DNA from: Streptomyces sp. LUP30
Lineage (GTDB): Bacteria; Actinomycetota; Actinomycetes; Streptomycetales; Streptomycetaceae
Reading direction: 5' to 3'
Length of the DNA: 64,000 nucleotides
Assembly: GCF_001746365.1 (NCBI RefSeq)
Contig: NZ_MJAJ01000003.1
Coordinates: 126,251-190,250 of the forward strand
Position 1 is the first letter of the stretch. The number at the start of each line of letters is the position of its first letter. The translations under genes were made by a program, and so were the position numbers. The notes under the pieces are model-generated. The model was not told where the DNA came from. It made no database searches and saw only the letters and a list, made by a program, of their open reading frames with translations. Below are positions 34,826 through 44,118 of the stretch, piece by piece.

Positions 34826-36924
34826 TGTCCAAACTGACCGACGTGCCCAAACGGATTCTGATCGGGCGTGCACTGCGCAGTGATCGACTAGGAGAAACGC
34901 TCCTGTCGAAGCGCATCGCCCTACCCGTTTTCGCTTCCGACCCGCTGTCCTCCGTGGCCTATGCGCCCGGGGAGGTGCTGCTGGTCCTGTCCATCGCGGG
35001 CGTGTCGGCCTACCACTTCAGCCCGTGGATCGCCCTCGCGGTCGTCGTGCTGATGTTCACGGTGGTCGCCTCCTACCGACAGAACGTCCACGCCTACCCC
35101 AGCGGCGGCGGCGACTACGAGGTCGCCACCACCAACCTCGGCCCCAAGGCCGGGCTGACGGTGGCCAGCGCGCTCCTCGTCGACTACGTCCTCACCGTCG
35201 CCGTCTCCATCTCCTCCGGCATCGAGAACCTCGGCTCCGCGATCCCGTTCGTCGTCGAGCACAAGGTGGCCTGCGCCGTCGCCGTCATCGTGCTGCTGAC
35301 GCTGATGAACCTGCGCGGCGTCAAGGAGTCCGGCAAGCTCTTCGCGATCCCCACCTACGTCTTCGTCGCGGGCGTCTTCATCATGATCGCCTGGGGGGCC
35401 TTCCGCGGGCTGGTCCTCGGCGACACGATGCATGCCCCCACCTCCCAGTACACGATCAAGGCCGAGCATCAGGGCCTGGCCGGTTTCGCACTGGTCTTCC
35501 TGCTGCTGCGCGCCTTCTCCTCCGGCTGCGCCGCGCTCACCGGCGTCGAGGCGATCTCCAATGGCGTCCCGGCCTTCCGCAAGCCCAAGTCGAAGAACGC
35601 GGCCACCACGCTCGCGGCGATGGGGCTGCTGGCCGTCACCATGTTCTGCGGGATCATCGTCCTGGCCCTGGTCACCAAGGTCCGAATGGCCGAGAACCCG
35701 GCCACCGACCTGCTGAAGGACGGGGTCGGCGTCGGCGCCGACTACGTGCAGAACCCGGTGATCACCCAGGTCGCCGAGGCCGTCTTCGGCAAGGGCAGCT
35801 TCTTCTTCGTCGTGCTCGCCGCCGCCACGGCCCTGGTGCTGTTCCTGGCCGCCAACACCGCCTACAACGGCTTCCCGGTGCTCGGCTCGATCCTCGCCCA
35901 GGACCGCTACCTGCCCCGCCAGCTGCACACCCGCGGCGACCGTCTCGCCTTCTCCAACGGCATCGTGCTGCTCGCCGGCACGGCCATGCTGCTGGTCGTC
36001 ATCTACGGCGCCGACTCCACCCGGCTGATCCAGCTCTACATCGTCGGCGTGTTCGTGTCGTTCACGCTGAGCCAGACCGGCATGGTCCGCCACTGGAACC
36101 GCCTCCTGGCCACCGAGACCGACCAGGCCAAGCGCCGTCACATGGTCCGCTCGCGTGCGATCAACACCTTCGGCGCCTTCTTCACCGGCCTGGTGCTGGT
36201 CGTCGTCCTCCTCACCAAGTTCACGCACGGCGCCTGGGTCGCCCTGCTCGGCATGGTGATCTTCTACGGGACGATGACCGCGATCCGCCGCCACTACGAC
36301 GGCGTCGCCGCCGAGATCGCCGCTCCCGAGGGCCCCAGCGACGACAGCGTCCGCCCCTCGCGCGTCCACTCGGTGCTGCTGATCTCCAAGATCCACCGCC
36401 CGACGCTGCGCGCCCTCGCCTACGCCAAGCTGATGCGCTCCGACACCCTGGAGGCGCTCACCGTCAACGTCGACCCGACCGAGACCAAGGCGCTGCGCGC
36501 GGAGTGGGAGCGGCGCGGGATCGACGTGCCGCTGAAGGTGCTGGACTCGCCCTACCGCGAGGTCACACGGCCGGTCATCGAGTACGTCAAGAGCCTGCGC
36601 CGGGAGTCGCCGCGCGACGCGGTGTCGGTGATCATCCCCGAGTACGTGGTCGGCCACTGGTACGAGCACCTGCTGCACAACCAGAGCGCACTGCGGCTCA
36701 AGGGCCGGCTGCTGTTCACGCCGGGCGTCATGGTCACGTCCGTCCCCTACCAGCTGCAGTCCTCCGAGGCGGCGAGGAAGCGGGCGCGCAAGCGGCAGGA
36801 GTGGAACGCCCCGGGTTCCGTGCGCCGCGGCCCCGCACACGTGGGCCGTCCCAAGGAGCCGTCGGGTTCCGCGTCGGGTTCCGGCAGCTCGCCGGGCGCC
36901 CCGGGGCCGGACGACAAGCACTGA
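34825..36924 (+). CDS. KimA/Kup-like potassium permease (APC superfamily)
   Basis: The 699-residue protein starts with KRILIGRALRSDRLGETLLS and ASDPLSSVAYAPGE, the signature N-terminus of KimA-type K+/H+ symporters. About 12 membrane helices (about 40-490) are followed by a cytoplasmic C-terminal domain (about 510-650, USP-like, as in KimA) and a basic/Gly-Ser-Pro tail. KimA is the high-affinity K+ importer inhibited by c-di-AMP in Bacillus. It corresponds to Rv2690c in the conserved actinobacterial block. Unlike Bacillus kimA there is no ydaO riboswitch upstream; the gene appears leaderless. Confidence 0.86.
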   Translation: MSKLTDVPKRILIGRALRSDRLGETLLSKRIALPVFASDPLSSVAYAPGEVLLVLSIAGVSAYHFSPWIALAVVVLMFTVVASYRQNVHAYPSGGGDYEVATTNLGPKAGLTVASALLVDYVLTVAVSISSGIENLGSAIPFVVEHKVACAVAVIVLLTLMNLRGVKESGKLFAIPTYVFVAGVFIMIAWGAFRGLVLGDTMHAPTSQYTIKAEHQGLAGFALVFLLLRAFSSGCAALTGVEAISNGVPAFRKPKSKNAATTLAAMGLLAVTMFCGIIVLALVTKVRMAENPATDLLKDGVGVGADYVQNPVITQVAEAVFGKGSFFFVVLAAATALVLFLAANTAYNGFPVLGSILAQDRYLPRQLHTRGDRLAFSNGIVLLAGTAMLLVVIYGADSTRLIQLYIVGVFVSFTLSQTGMVRHWNRLLATETDQAKRRHMVRSRAINTFGAFFTGLVLVVVLLTKFTHGAWVALLGMVIFYGTMTAIRRHYDGVAAEIAAPEGPSDDSVRPSRVHSVLLISKIHRPTLRALAYAKLMRSDTLEALTVNVDPTETKALRAEWERRGIDVPLKVLDSPYREVTRPVIEYVKSLRRESPRDAVSVIIPEYVVGHWYEHLLHNQSALRLKGRLLFTPGVMVTSVPYQLQSSEAARKRARKRQEWNAPGSVRRGPAHVGRPKEPSGSASGSGSSPGAPGPDDKH

Positions 36925-36973
36925 CCCCCGCCCCGCGCACCGGCGCGTGGTGAACGGCCGGACGACAGCCACG

Positions 36974-36987
36974 TAGACTGGTGGGCT
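36974..36987 (+). promoter_or_regulatory. Candidate -10 box of the RNA methyltransferase gene
   Basis: TAGACT at 36974-36979 would give a start near 36987 and a leader of about 45 bases before the ATG at 37032. Confidence 0.4.
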
Positions 36988-37031
36988 GTTGTCCGGCCGT
37001 TCCTCGTTCGACGTTGTGGAGTCTCCCCGCC

Positions 37032-38372
37032 ATGCAGGCAGAACCGAAGAAGTCGCAGGCGGTGTCCCTCGTCGGCGAGGAGTACGAGGTCGAGATCGGC
37101 CCCGTCGCCCACGGCGGCCACTGCATCGCCCGCACCGAGGCCGGACAGGTGCTGTTCGTCCGGCACACGCTGCCCGGCGAGCGGGTCGTGGCCCGGGTCA
37201 CCGACGGCGAGGAGGGCGCCCGCTTCCTGCGGGCCGACGCCGTACGGATCCTGGAGCCGTCCAAGGACCGCGTCGAGGCCCCCTGCCCCTACGCCGGCCC
37301 CGGCCGCTGCGGCGGCTGCGACTGGCAGCACGCCAAGCCCGGCGCGCAGCGCCGCCTCAAGGGCGAGGTGATCGCAGAGCAGCTCCAGCGGCTCGCGGGC
37401 CTCACGCCCGAGGAGGCCGGCTGGGACGGCACCGTGATGCCGGCCGAGGGCGACAAGCTGCCCGCCGGACAGGTGCCGCAGTGGCGTACCCGCGTGCAGT
37501 ACGCGGTGGACGCCGACGGCAACGCCGGCCTGCGACGCCACCGCTCGCACGAGGTCGAGCCGATCGAGCACTGCATGATCGCCGCGGAGGGCGTCAGCGA
37601 GCTGGGCATCGAGCAGCGTGACTGGGCGGGGATGGAGTCCGTCGACGCCATCGCCGCGACGGGCTCCCAGGACCGCATGGTGATCCTCGAACCCCGGCCC
37701 GGCGCCCGTCTGCCCCTCGTCGAGCTCGACAAGCCCGTCTCCGTCATGCGCGTCGAGGAGCACGACGGCGGCATCCACCGCGTCCACGGCCGCGCCTTCG
37801 TCCGTGAGCGTGCCGACGGCCGGACGTACCGCGTCGGCAGCGGCGGCTTCTGGCAGGTCCACCCGCAGGCCGCCGACACCCTCGTGAAGGCCGTCATGCA
37901 GGGCCTGCTGCCGCGCAAGGGCGACATGGCGCTCGACCTGTACTGCGGCGTCGGCCTCTTCGCCGGAGCGCTCGCCGACCGCCTCGGGGAGAAGGGCGCG
38001 GTGCTCGGCATCGAGTCCGGCAAGCGCGCGGTCGAGGACGCCCGGCACAACCTCGCGGGCTTCGACCGGGTGCGGATCGAGCAGGGCAAGGTCGAGAGCG
38101 TCCTCCCGCGCACCGGGATCACCGAGGTCGACCTCATCGTCCTGGACCCGCCGCGGGCCGGCGCGGGCAAGAAGACGGTGGAGCACCTGTCGTCCCTGGG
38201 CGCACGGAAGATCGCCTACGTGGCCTGCGACCCGGCGGCCCTGGCCCGTGACCTGGGGTACTTCCGCGACGGCGGATACCGGGTGCGGACACTGCGGGCT
38301 TTCGATCTGTTTCCGATGACGCATCACGTGGAGTGCGTGGCTGTTCTGGAGCCTGTGGCTAAGGGCGTCTGA
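37032..38372 (+). CDS. TrmA/RlmD-family RNA (uracil-C5) methyltransferase
   Basis: The 446-residue SAM-dependent enzyme has a TRAM domain (about 14-75), an iron-sulfur cluster site CPYAGPGRCGGC plus HCMI, and a methyltransferase domain with LDLYCGVGLFAGAL (SAM loop), DPPRAG, and the catalytic Cys in VACDPAALARDLG. It methylates uridine in 23S rRNA or tRNA; which position cannot be told from sequence. This is the Rv2689c-type gene that ends the conserved block with KimA. The start ATG is 37032. Confidence 0.9.
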   Translation: MQAEPKKSQAVSLVGEEYEVEIGPVAHGGHCIARTEAGQVLFVRHTLPGERVVARVTDGEEGARFLRADAVRILEPSKDRVEAPCPYAGPGRCGGCDWQHAKPGAQRRLKGEVIAEQLQRLAGLTPEEAGWDGTVMPAEGDKLPAGQVPQWRTRVQYAVDADGNAGLRRHRSHEVEPIEHCMIAAEGVSELGIEQRDWAGMESVDAIAATGSQDRMVILEPRPGARLPLVELDKPVSVMRVEEHDGGIHRVHGRAFVRERADGRTYRVGSGGFWQVHPQAADTLVKAVMQGLLPRKGDMALDLYCGVGLFAGALADRLGEKGAVLGIESGKRAVEDARHNLAGFDRVRIEQGKVESVLPRTGITEVDLIVLDPPRAGAGKKTVEHLSSLGARKIAYVACDPAALARDLGYFRDGGYRVRTLRAFDLFPMTHHVECVAVLEPVAKGV

Positions 38373-38401
38373 CCTGCTGCTCATCTGTTGCGGGCGTGTC
38401 A

Positions 38402-38541
38402 TGCCGGCCCTCACGAAGTTGAGGCTGGTTGTTGCGAGGCGGATGTCTTCGCGCAGCCGCTCACTGATCGCCCTCGGGCGTCCTCCGCTCCCTTGTGGGT
38501 CCAGTGCATCGAACCCCCGCTCGATGAAGGAGCGCGACGGC
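38402..38541 (-). mobile_element. IS630-family transposase N-terminal remnant
   Basis: Read on the minus strand, about 45 codons give SFIERGFDALDPQGSGGRPR followed by AISERLREDIRLATTSL. This matches the end of the helix-turn-helix domain and the GRP linker of IS630-type transposases (GF.ALDP...GGRP). No start codon, no DDE domain and no terminal inverted repeats are visible, so it is a decayed fragment. It lies directly between the conserved RNA methyltransferase gene and the first catabolic regulator. Confidence 0.7.
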
Positions 38542-38635
38542 GCGGACGGGTCCGCTTGACCCTGTCGGGGGCGCCTGAAGCCGACCGTGGAGACGCGGTC
38601 CACGTGTCGTGTGCGGACCGCTTCGTCCTTCCGGC

Positions 38636-40321
38636 TCACCTCACCCGTAGGACGTCGAGCGCGGTGAGTGCGACGTGCAGTTCGGTGCGGTGTTCGCCGG
38701 ACTCGAGATCGCAGTCGAGTATCCGCTCGATGCTGCGCAGACGTTGGTAGACGGTCTCGCGGGACAGACAGCCGGAGCGGGCTGCCTGGGTCTTGTTGCC
38801 TGCCGCGTCAAGATAGTGGCGCAAGGTCGTCAGCAGGTCCGTCCCGTGGCGGGCGTCATGGTCGAGGAGCCGGCTGAGCCGGCGCTCGGTGAAGTCCTGG
38901 ATCCGGGTGTCTTCCCGGAGTGCGAAGAGCAGGCGGCGCAGGCCGATGTCGGATGGCTTGTGGTAGGCGCGTCCCGGCGGGAGCGGCTGGCCGGGCTCGG
39001 TGGCTTCGGTGACGCGGGTCGCCTCGCGGAAGGACCGGGCGACACCGAAGAGGTCTGTCGCCTCGCTGCCTGCGCTGACGGTGGCCCCCGGCGCCAACTC
39101 GAGTACGGTGCGGCTCAAGTGTTCGACCACGGGTGGGCAGGACCGGCCGGGGCGCAGGGACAGGAGGATGCCGAGGCGCGTGGGGCCGAGAACGCCGACG
39201 AGGGCCTGTGTCCCTTGCTTCTTCAGCTCTTCGCAGAGGAGGGCCTCGCTTTCCGTCGCGTCGGTCTCTTGAGGGAAGTCCGCGAGCACGGCCATGAAGC
39301 TGCAGTCCTTGGTGGACAGACCCAGTGCGGCGACCCGGGCCTCGGCGTCCGCAGGAGAGTGGTGACGTTGTCCGACGAGGTCGCGCAGGAGATTGCGCTG
39401 TGCGGTGCGTTCCCAGGGCACGGGCTGGATGACGCGGGCGATGGTGAGGGCCATCGCAGCTCTCTCCAGGACCGTCACGGCCGTGGGGCCGAATGCCGAG
39501 GGGGTGGGCCGGCCCGAAGGGGCGGGCAGCATGACCACCCGGCCCCAGCTCTCGCCCTGGTACTCCACGGATGTCGCGAGCCAGCGGTCCGGTCCGGACA
39601 CGGATGCGTGACCGGCGGGAGGTGTCGCTCGTGAGCGCCGTTCCCAGTCGCTGAGAGCTGCCTCGACCGTGCCTGCGGAGGGCGCGCAGATCAGTGCCTG
39701 GTGGGCCAGGTTCTCCAGTACCACGGTGTGGCCGCTCATCTCAGCGGCGGCACGTACGACCTCCTCGGGCACGGCGCCGCGCAGGGTGAGGGCGGTGAAC
39801 GCCTCGTGAATGCGCTGGGTCCGGCGCATCTCCTCGGCCTGGTTGCCGAGGATGAGAGCGTGGACGACCTGCGTGACCTCGAGGAAGTTGACGTCCTTTG
39901 CCAGGGTCACGAGGGGGAGCCCGCGGGCCTCGCAGGCACGGACCAGGGCGTCGGGCGGGCGGTGGTAACGGCGGACCAGTTCGATGACCAAGGCCGCCGC
40001 ACCGATGTCGGCGAGTTCGTTCACGTAGCGGCGTACTCCGGCCGGCTCCTCCGGGAGGGGCATACCGGTGGTCAGTACGAGCTCGCCGCCCTTGAGGAAA
40101 GAGGCAGGGTCGGTCAGCTCGGTCATGTGAACCCAGCGGACGGGGCGGTCGAGCAGGTCTGTTCCGGTGACGACCTGCGGCTGCCCGGCGGACAGGACGG
40201 GAAGGGTCAGAACGTCGGCCACGGTGAGCGGACGGCCGGCGGTGGCCATGTCCGGGCCTGCCAGGGAGGCGTCAGGACCGTCGGCGACGGGCCTCGCAGC
40301 CGTGTGGTGCTTCTCGCGCAT
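38636..40321 (-). CDS. PucR family transcriptional regulator (first copy)
   Basis: The 561-residue regulator has an N-terminal PucR domain (about 30-150; LTVADVLTLPVLSAGQPQVV, GGELVLTTG), a central GGDEF-like/CdaR segment and a C-terminal PucR helix-turn-helix (about 490-550; YLDAAGNKTQAARSGCLSRE). Such proteins usually activate catabolic genes for purines or amino compounds. AGGGAGG five bases before the ATG at 40319-40321 fixes the start. It is divergent from the class III aminotransferase, its most likely target. It is a paralogue of the second PucR gene in this window. Confidence 0.88.
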   Translation of the reverse strand: MREKHHTAARPVADGPDASLAGPDMATAGRPLTVADVLTLPVLSAGQPQVVTGTDLLDRPVRWVHMTELTDPASFLKGGELVLTTGMPLPEEPAGVRRYVNELADIGAAALVIELVRRYHRPPDALVRACEARGLPLVTLAKDVNFLEVTQVVHALILGNQAEEMRRTQRIHEAFTALTLRGAVPEEVVRAAAEMSGHTVVLENLAHQALICAPSAGTVEAALSDWERRSRATPPAGHASVSGPDRWLATSVEYQGESWGRVVMLPAPSGRPTPSAFGPTAVTVLERAAMALTIARVIQPVPWERTAQRNLLRDLVGQRHHSPADAEARVAALGLSTKDCSFMAVLADFPQETDATESEALLCEELKKQGTQALVGVLGPTRLGILLSLRPGRSCPPVVEHLSRTVLELAPGATVSAGSEATDLFGVARSFREATRVTEATEPGQPLPPGRAYHKPSDIGLRRLLFALREDTRIQDFTERRLSRLLDHDARHGTDLLTTLRHYLDAAGNKTQAARSGCLSRETVYQRLRSIERILDCDLESGEHRTELHVALTALDVLRVR

Positions 40322-40544
40322 GGGACCTCCCTGGGTGCTCCGTCACCCTGACAAGCCTCACTGACCTGCGCAAGAGCTATGTAAGGGCCGCTGAGCAGGG
40401 TGAGCGGGGCGTGCTGCCCGGTGCGGCTGACACAACGTCCAGATGCCGCGGCGCGGGCGGACAGATCGAGCATTGGTGTCATCGAGGTACGCGGAGATGC
40501 TCGACCGGACCGGAGCCAGACCGACGATCCGCCGGGAGACGAAC

Positions 40545-41813
40545 ATGACTGCACTGTCGCCGCACCTTCGCCAGGCCACGCCCGTGGTGGCGGTCCGGGG
40601 AGAGGGCGTCCACCTCTACGGTGAGGACGGCCGCCGCTACCTCGACTTCACCGCCGGCATCGGCGTGACCAGCACCGGGCACTGCCACCCCAGGGTCGTG
40701 GCGGCTGCCCGGGAACAGGTGGGCACCCTCGTCCACGGCCAGTACACGACGGTCATGCACCAGCCGCTGCAGCGGCTGGTCGGCAAACTGGGCGAGGTCC
40801 TTCCCGAGGGGCTCGACAGCCTGTTCTTCACCAACTCCGGCAGCGAGGCGGTGGAGGCGGCGCTGCGGCTGGCCCGGCAGGCCACCGGTCGGCCGAACAT
40901 CCTGGTCTGCCATGGCGGCTTCCACGGTCGTACGGTGGCCGCCGCCTCGATGACGACCTCCGGCACCCGCTTCCGGTCCGGCTTCTCCCCGTTGATGAGC
41001 GGTGTCGTGGTCACCCCCTTCCCTGCCGCCTTCCGCTACGGCTGGGACGAGGAGACCGCGACACGATTCGCCCTGCAGGAGCTGGACTACACACTCCAGA
41101 CGATCTCCTCACCTGCTGACACGGCCGCCGTCATCGTCGAGCCGGTGCTCGGCGAGGGGGGTTACGTGCCCGCGACCCGCGCCTTTCTGGAGGGCCTGCG
41201 GGAGCGGGCCGACCGGCACGGCTTTCTGCTGATCTTCGACGAGGTGCAGACCGGAGTGGGCCGCACCGGCCGGTTCTGGGGACACGAGCACTTCGAGGTC
41301 ACACCCGACATCCTCGTCACCGCAAAGGGACTGGCCAGCGGCTTCCCGCTGGCAGGCATCGCCGCCTCCGAGGCGCTGATGGCCAAGGCGTGGCCGGGAT
41401 CGCAGGGCGGTACGTATGGCGCCAACGCCGTCGCCTGCGCGGCGGCCTGCGCCACCCTCGACATCGTCCACGACGAGAAGCTCGTCGAGAACGCCGAGGC
41501 GATGGGCAAGCGCCTTCGCCAGGGCCTGGAGGCGGTGGCCGACCGGACCGCAGGCATCGGCGACGTACGCGGCCTCGGCCTCATGCTCGCCACCGAGTTC
41601 GTCACCGAGGACGGCAGCCCGGACCCCGAGACCGCCGCCCGCGTGCAGCGTGCCGCTGTCGACCAGGGCCTGCTGCTGCTTCTGTGCGGCGCCTGGAACC
41701 AGGTCGTGCGGATGATCCCGGCCCTGGTGATCGACGAGACGGCGGTGGACCAGGGACTCCAGGCATGGGCGGCCGCGGTGGAGGCCGGCACATCGGGAGC
41801 GGCGCGGCGATGA
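40545..41813 (+). CDS. Class III pyridoxal-phosphate aminotransferase (GabT-like)
   Basis: The 422-residue PLP enzyme shows the class III pattern: FTAGIGVTSTGHCHP near the start, TNSGSEAVEAALRLAR for phosphate binding, CHGGFHGRT, LLIFDEVQTGVGRTG with the PLP Asp, and the Schiff-base Lys in VTAKGLASGFPL. Family members transfer amino groups from omega-amino acids such as 4-aminobutyrate, putrescine derivatives or beta-alanine. GGGAG lies seven bases before the ATG. With a semialdehyde dehydrogenase in the same region, the likely product is an acid semialdehyde. Confidence 0.88.
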   Translation: MTALSPHLRQATPVVAVRGEGVHLYGEDGRRYLDFTAGIGVTSTGHCHPRVVAAAREQVGTLVHGQYTTVMHQPLQRLVGKLGEVLPEGLDSLFFTNSGSEAVEAALRLARQATGRPNILVCHGGFHGRTVAAASMTTSGTRFRSGFSPLMSGVVVTPFPAAFRYGWDEETATRFALQELDYTLQTISSPADTAAVIVEPVLGEGGYVPATRAFLEGLRERADRHGFLLIFDEVQTGVGRTGRFWGHEHFEVTPDILVTAKGLASGFPLAGIAASEALMAKAWPGSQGGTYGANAVACAAACATLDIVHDEKLVENAEAMGKRLRQGLEAVADRTAGIGDVRGLGLMLATEFVTEDGSPDPETAARVQRAAVDQGLLLLLCGAWNQVVRMIPALVIDETAVDQGLQAWAAAVEAGTSGAARR

Positions 41814-41820
41814 CAGACCC

Positions 41821-41845
41821 ACCGCACCGAGGGCTCCTGTGCGGT
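41821..41845 (+). terminator. Candidate terminator after the aminotransferase
   Basis: ACCGCAC pairs with GTGCGGT around an 11-base loop, beginning eight bases after the stop. Confidence 0.5.
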
Positions 41846-42052
41846 CGTCACCGCGGCGACGGTCCGTCTGGTGGCGAGCGCACAGGCCTCGACACCGCTG
41901 CCTCGCGTCCGGGCCGTGGCGGGCCTGCGTGGTGGCGACGATCGCCTCGTCCATGCCCATCACCGCGGTGAGAGGGCAACACGGCGCTCAGGGAACGTTG
42001 GTCCGGACCCATCGAGTCGTCGGCTGCCTTATCGAGGGGCAGAGTGTGCGTA

Positions 42053-42937
42053 ATGGACATTCGGCAGCTGGAGTACTTCCTTGCGATCGTTGATCGTGGG
42101 GGGTTCAACCGTGCGGCCTCGGCTCTGTACGTGTCGCAGCCGTCGCTGTCGCAGGCCGTGCGTGCACTGGAGCGTGATCTCGGTTCCGAGTTGTTCCGTC
42201 GCATCGGGCGCAGGGCAGTGTTGACGGAGGCCGGGAGGGCTCTGATCGAGCCTGCCCGGGAGGCCGTGCGGAGTCTGGAGACGGCGCGGGCGAGTGTCGC
42301 GGCGGTGCACGAGCTGCGTGAGGGGCGCCTGGACGTGGCATCCGTGCCGTCGCAGGCGGTGGAGCCGCTTACGCATCTGGTGAGTACCTTCACCCACCGG
42401 TATCCCGGCGTGTCCGTGGCCATCAAAGCGGCGTTCACCGCGCGTGAGGTGACCGACATGGTGCGTACGGGTGCCGTGGAGCTAGGGCTCTTGGCATCCA
42501 CCGGGCCGTTCTCCGACAAGGAGGTCGTCTCCCACGCGCTGGAGCGGCAGCGCTTCGTGCTGATGGTGCCGACCGACGGCCCGTTCGCCGGCCGGACGGC
42601 GGTGGAGTGCCAGGAGCTCGCAGGACAGCGGCTGATCGTCGGACAGCCGGGCACCGGGATGCGCGCCTACGTCGACGCGCTGCTGGACCAGGGCATCGAG
42701 TTCACCATCGCCGCCGAGACCGAGCACCGGGTGTCGCTCATGCCCCTGGTGCTGGCCGGTGTCGGGCTCGCGGTGATCATGGATTCCTGGCGGGACCTCG
42801 CCCAGCGGCTGGGCGCCCGCGTGCTGGACATCGAGCCGGAGACCACCTTGGACATCGCTCTCGTCAGCCGCCGCGGCAGCCTGTCGCCGGCGGCTGCCGC
42901 GTTCCTGGCGGCCGCCATCCCGGCTGCCGGCAGCTGA
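42053..42937 (+). CDS. LysR family transcriptional regulator
   Basis: The 294-residue regulator has an N-terminal winged helix-turn-helix (MDIRQLEYFLAIVDRGGFNR, SQPSLSQAVRALERDLGSEL) and a C-terminal periplasmic-binding-like effector domain (about 90-290). The ATG at 42053 gives the standard LysR start; a GTG nine bases upstream is possible. A 19-bp interrupted palindrome begins in its stop codon, in front of the tartrate-dehydrogenase-like gene. A degraded copy of its 3' end is found at 60095-60349. Confidence 0.9.
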   Translation: MDIRQLEYFLAIVDRGGFNRAASALYVSQPSLSQAVRALERDLGSELFRRIGRRAVLTEAGRALIEPAREAVRSLETARASVAAVHELREGRLDVASVPSQAVEPLTHLVSTFTHRYPGVSVAIKAAFTAREVTDMVRTGAVELGLLASTGPFSDKEVVSHALERQRFVLMVPTDGPFAGRTAVECQELAGQRLIVGQPGTGMRAYVDALLDQGIEFTIAAETEHRVSLMPLVLAGVGLAVIMDSWRDLAQRLGARVLDIEPETTLDIALVSRRGSLSPAAAAFLAAAIPAAGS

Positions 42938-42953
42938 TAGGCGCCGCTTATCA
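42935..42953. promoter_or_regulatory. LysR-type operator before the tartrate-dehydrogenase-like gene
   Basis: TGATAGGCGCCGCTTATCA is an imperfect dyad (TGATA.GCG.CGC.TATCA) with the T-N11-A form typical of LysR sites. It ends 57 bases before the ATG at 43011. An equivalent palindrome occurs at the same spacing in the decayed copy near 60.1 kb. Confidence 0.65.
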
Positions 42954-43010
42954 GGGATATCCGCTTTGCGTCTTGGACGCCCCGCGGACCGCCTTGCTGC
43001 AATCGACGGC

Positions 43011-44069
43011 ATGACGACCAACCACCGCATTGCCCTGATCCCCGGCGACGGCATCGGCGCCGAGGTACTGCCCCCAGCCCAGCAGGTGCTCGACGTCCTC
43101 GGCCGCCGCCACGGCTTCAGCCTCTCCTACACGTCGTACGACTGGTCGTGCGAGCGGTACCTGCGGGAGGGCGCCATGATGCCCGCCGACGGTATCGACC
43201 AGCTGCGCGACAAGGACGCGATCCTGCTGGGCGCCGTCGGCTACCCGGGGGTCCCGGACCATGTCTCGCTGTGGGGGCTGCTGATCCCGATACGGCGCAG
43301 CTTCCGCCAGTACGTCAACCTCCGGCCCGTCCGTGTCTTCGCGGGCATCGACAGTCCGGTGCGCGGCGCACGGCCGGGCGAGGTCGATCTCGTCGTCGTG
43401 CGGGAGAACGTCGAGGGCGAGTACAGCGAGATCGGCGGCCGGCTGAACCAGGGCACGCCCGAGGAGCTGGCCGTCCAGGAAGCGGTGTTCACCCGGGCCG
43501 GGGTCACCCGTGTCGCCGACTACGCGTTCTCGCTCGCCGCGCGCCGCAGAGGGAAGGTCACCTCCGCAACCAAGTCCAACGGCATCATTCACACCATGCC
43601 GTTCTGGGACGAGCTGATCGCCGAGCGGGCCGCCGAACACCCCGGCGTCACCTGGGACCAGGAGCACATCGACGCTCTGGCGGCCAAGTTCGTCCTGGAC
43701 CCCGCCCGCTTCGACGTGGTCGTCGCCTCCAACCTCTTCGGCGACATCCTCAGCGACCTCGCGGCCGCGGTCGCCGGATCCATCGGCGTCGCCCCGGCGG
43801 CCAACCTCAACCCGGAGGGTGACTTCCCCTCGATGTTCGAGCCGGTGCACGGCTCAGCGCCCGACATCGCGGGCCAGGGCATCGCCAACCCGCTGGGCGC
43901 GATCTGGTCCGCGGCCATGATGCTCGACCACCTCGGCCACCCGGCCGCGGCCAGGGACATCACGGACGCGATCGCGTCGGTCCTGGCCAAGACCGATACC
44001 CGCACCCGTGACCTGGGCGGAGCCGCGACCACCGCCGAGTTCACCGACCGGCTGATCGCGCTTCTCTGA
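43011..44069 (+). CDS. Tartrate dehydrogenase/D-malate dehydrogenase family enzyme
   Basis: The 352-residue protein belongs to the isocitrate/isopropylmalate dehydrogenase superfamily: IPGDGIGAEV at the N-terminus, the arginine-containing RQYVNLRPVR, VRENVEGEYSEIGG, TKSNGIIHTMPFWDE and SNLFGDILSDLAAA. HVSLWGLLIPIRRSF is the tartrate/D-malate dehydrogenase form of the substrate loop. It oxidises and decarboxylates a 2-hydroxyacid with NAD; tartrate, D-malate or an isopropylmalate-like compound are possible. It is probably activated by the upstream LysR. Confidence 0.88.
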   Translation: MTTNHRIALIPGDGIGAEVLPPAQQVLDVLGRRHGFSLSYTSYDWSCERYLREGAMMPADGIDQLRDKDAILLGAVGYPGVPDHVSLWGLLIPIRRSFRQYVNLRPVRVFAGIDSPVRGARPGEVDLVVVRENVEGEYSEIGGRLNQGTPEELAVQEAVFTRAGVTRVADYAFSLAARRRGKVTSATKSNGIIHTMPFWDELIAERAAEHPGVTWDQEHIDALAAKFVLDPARFDVVVASNLFGDILSDLAAAVAGSIGVAPAANLNPEGDFPSMFEPVHGSAPDIAGQGIANPLGAIWSAAMMLDHLGHPAAARDITDAIASVLAKTDTRTRDLGGAATTAEFTDRLIALL

Positions 44070-44084
44070 ACCAAGTTCTTCCGC

Positions 44085-44116
44085 GGTGGGCGGCAGGAAC
44101 GACGCCGCCGCCCACC
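44085..44116. terminator. Terminator between convergent dehydrogenase and PucR genes
   Basis: A 10-bp perfect stem (GGTGGGCGGC with GCCGCCCACC) with a 12-base loop. Confidence 0.82.
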
Positions 44117-44118
44117 AG

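Noticed and set aside
36747..38639. A 630-codon minus-strand open frame over the RNA methyltransferase
   Set aside because: Most of it is a shadow. Only its first part (about 38400-38540) resembles a transposase, and that is annotated as a remnant.
41814..42052. Open frames between the aminotransferase and LysR genes
   Set aside because: No ribosome site, no recognisable domain and poor codon bias in all frames; treated as non-coding.
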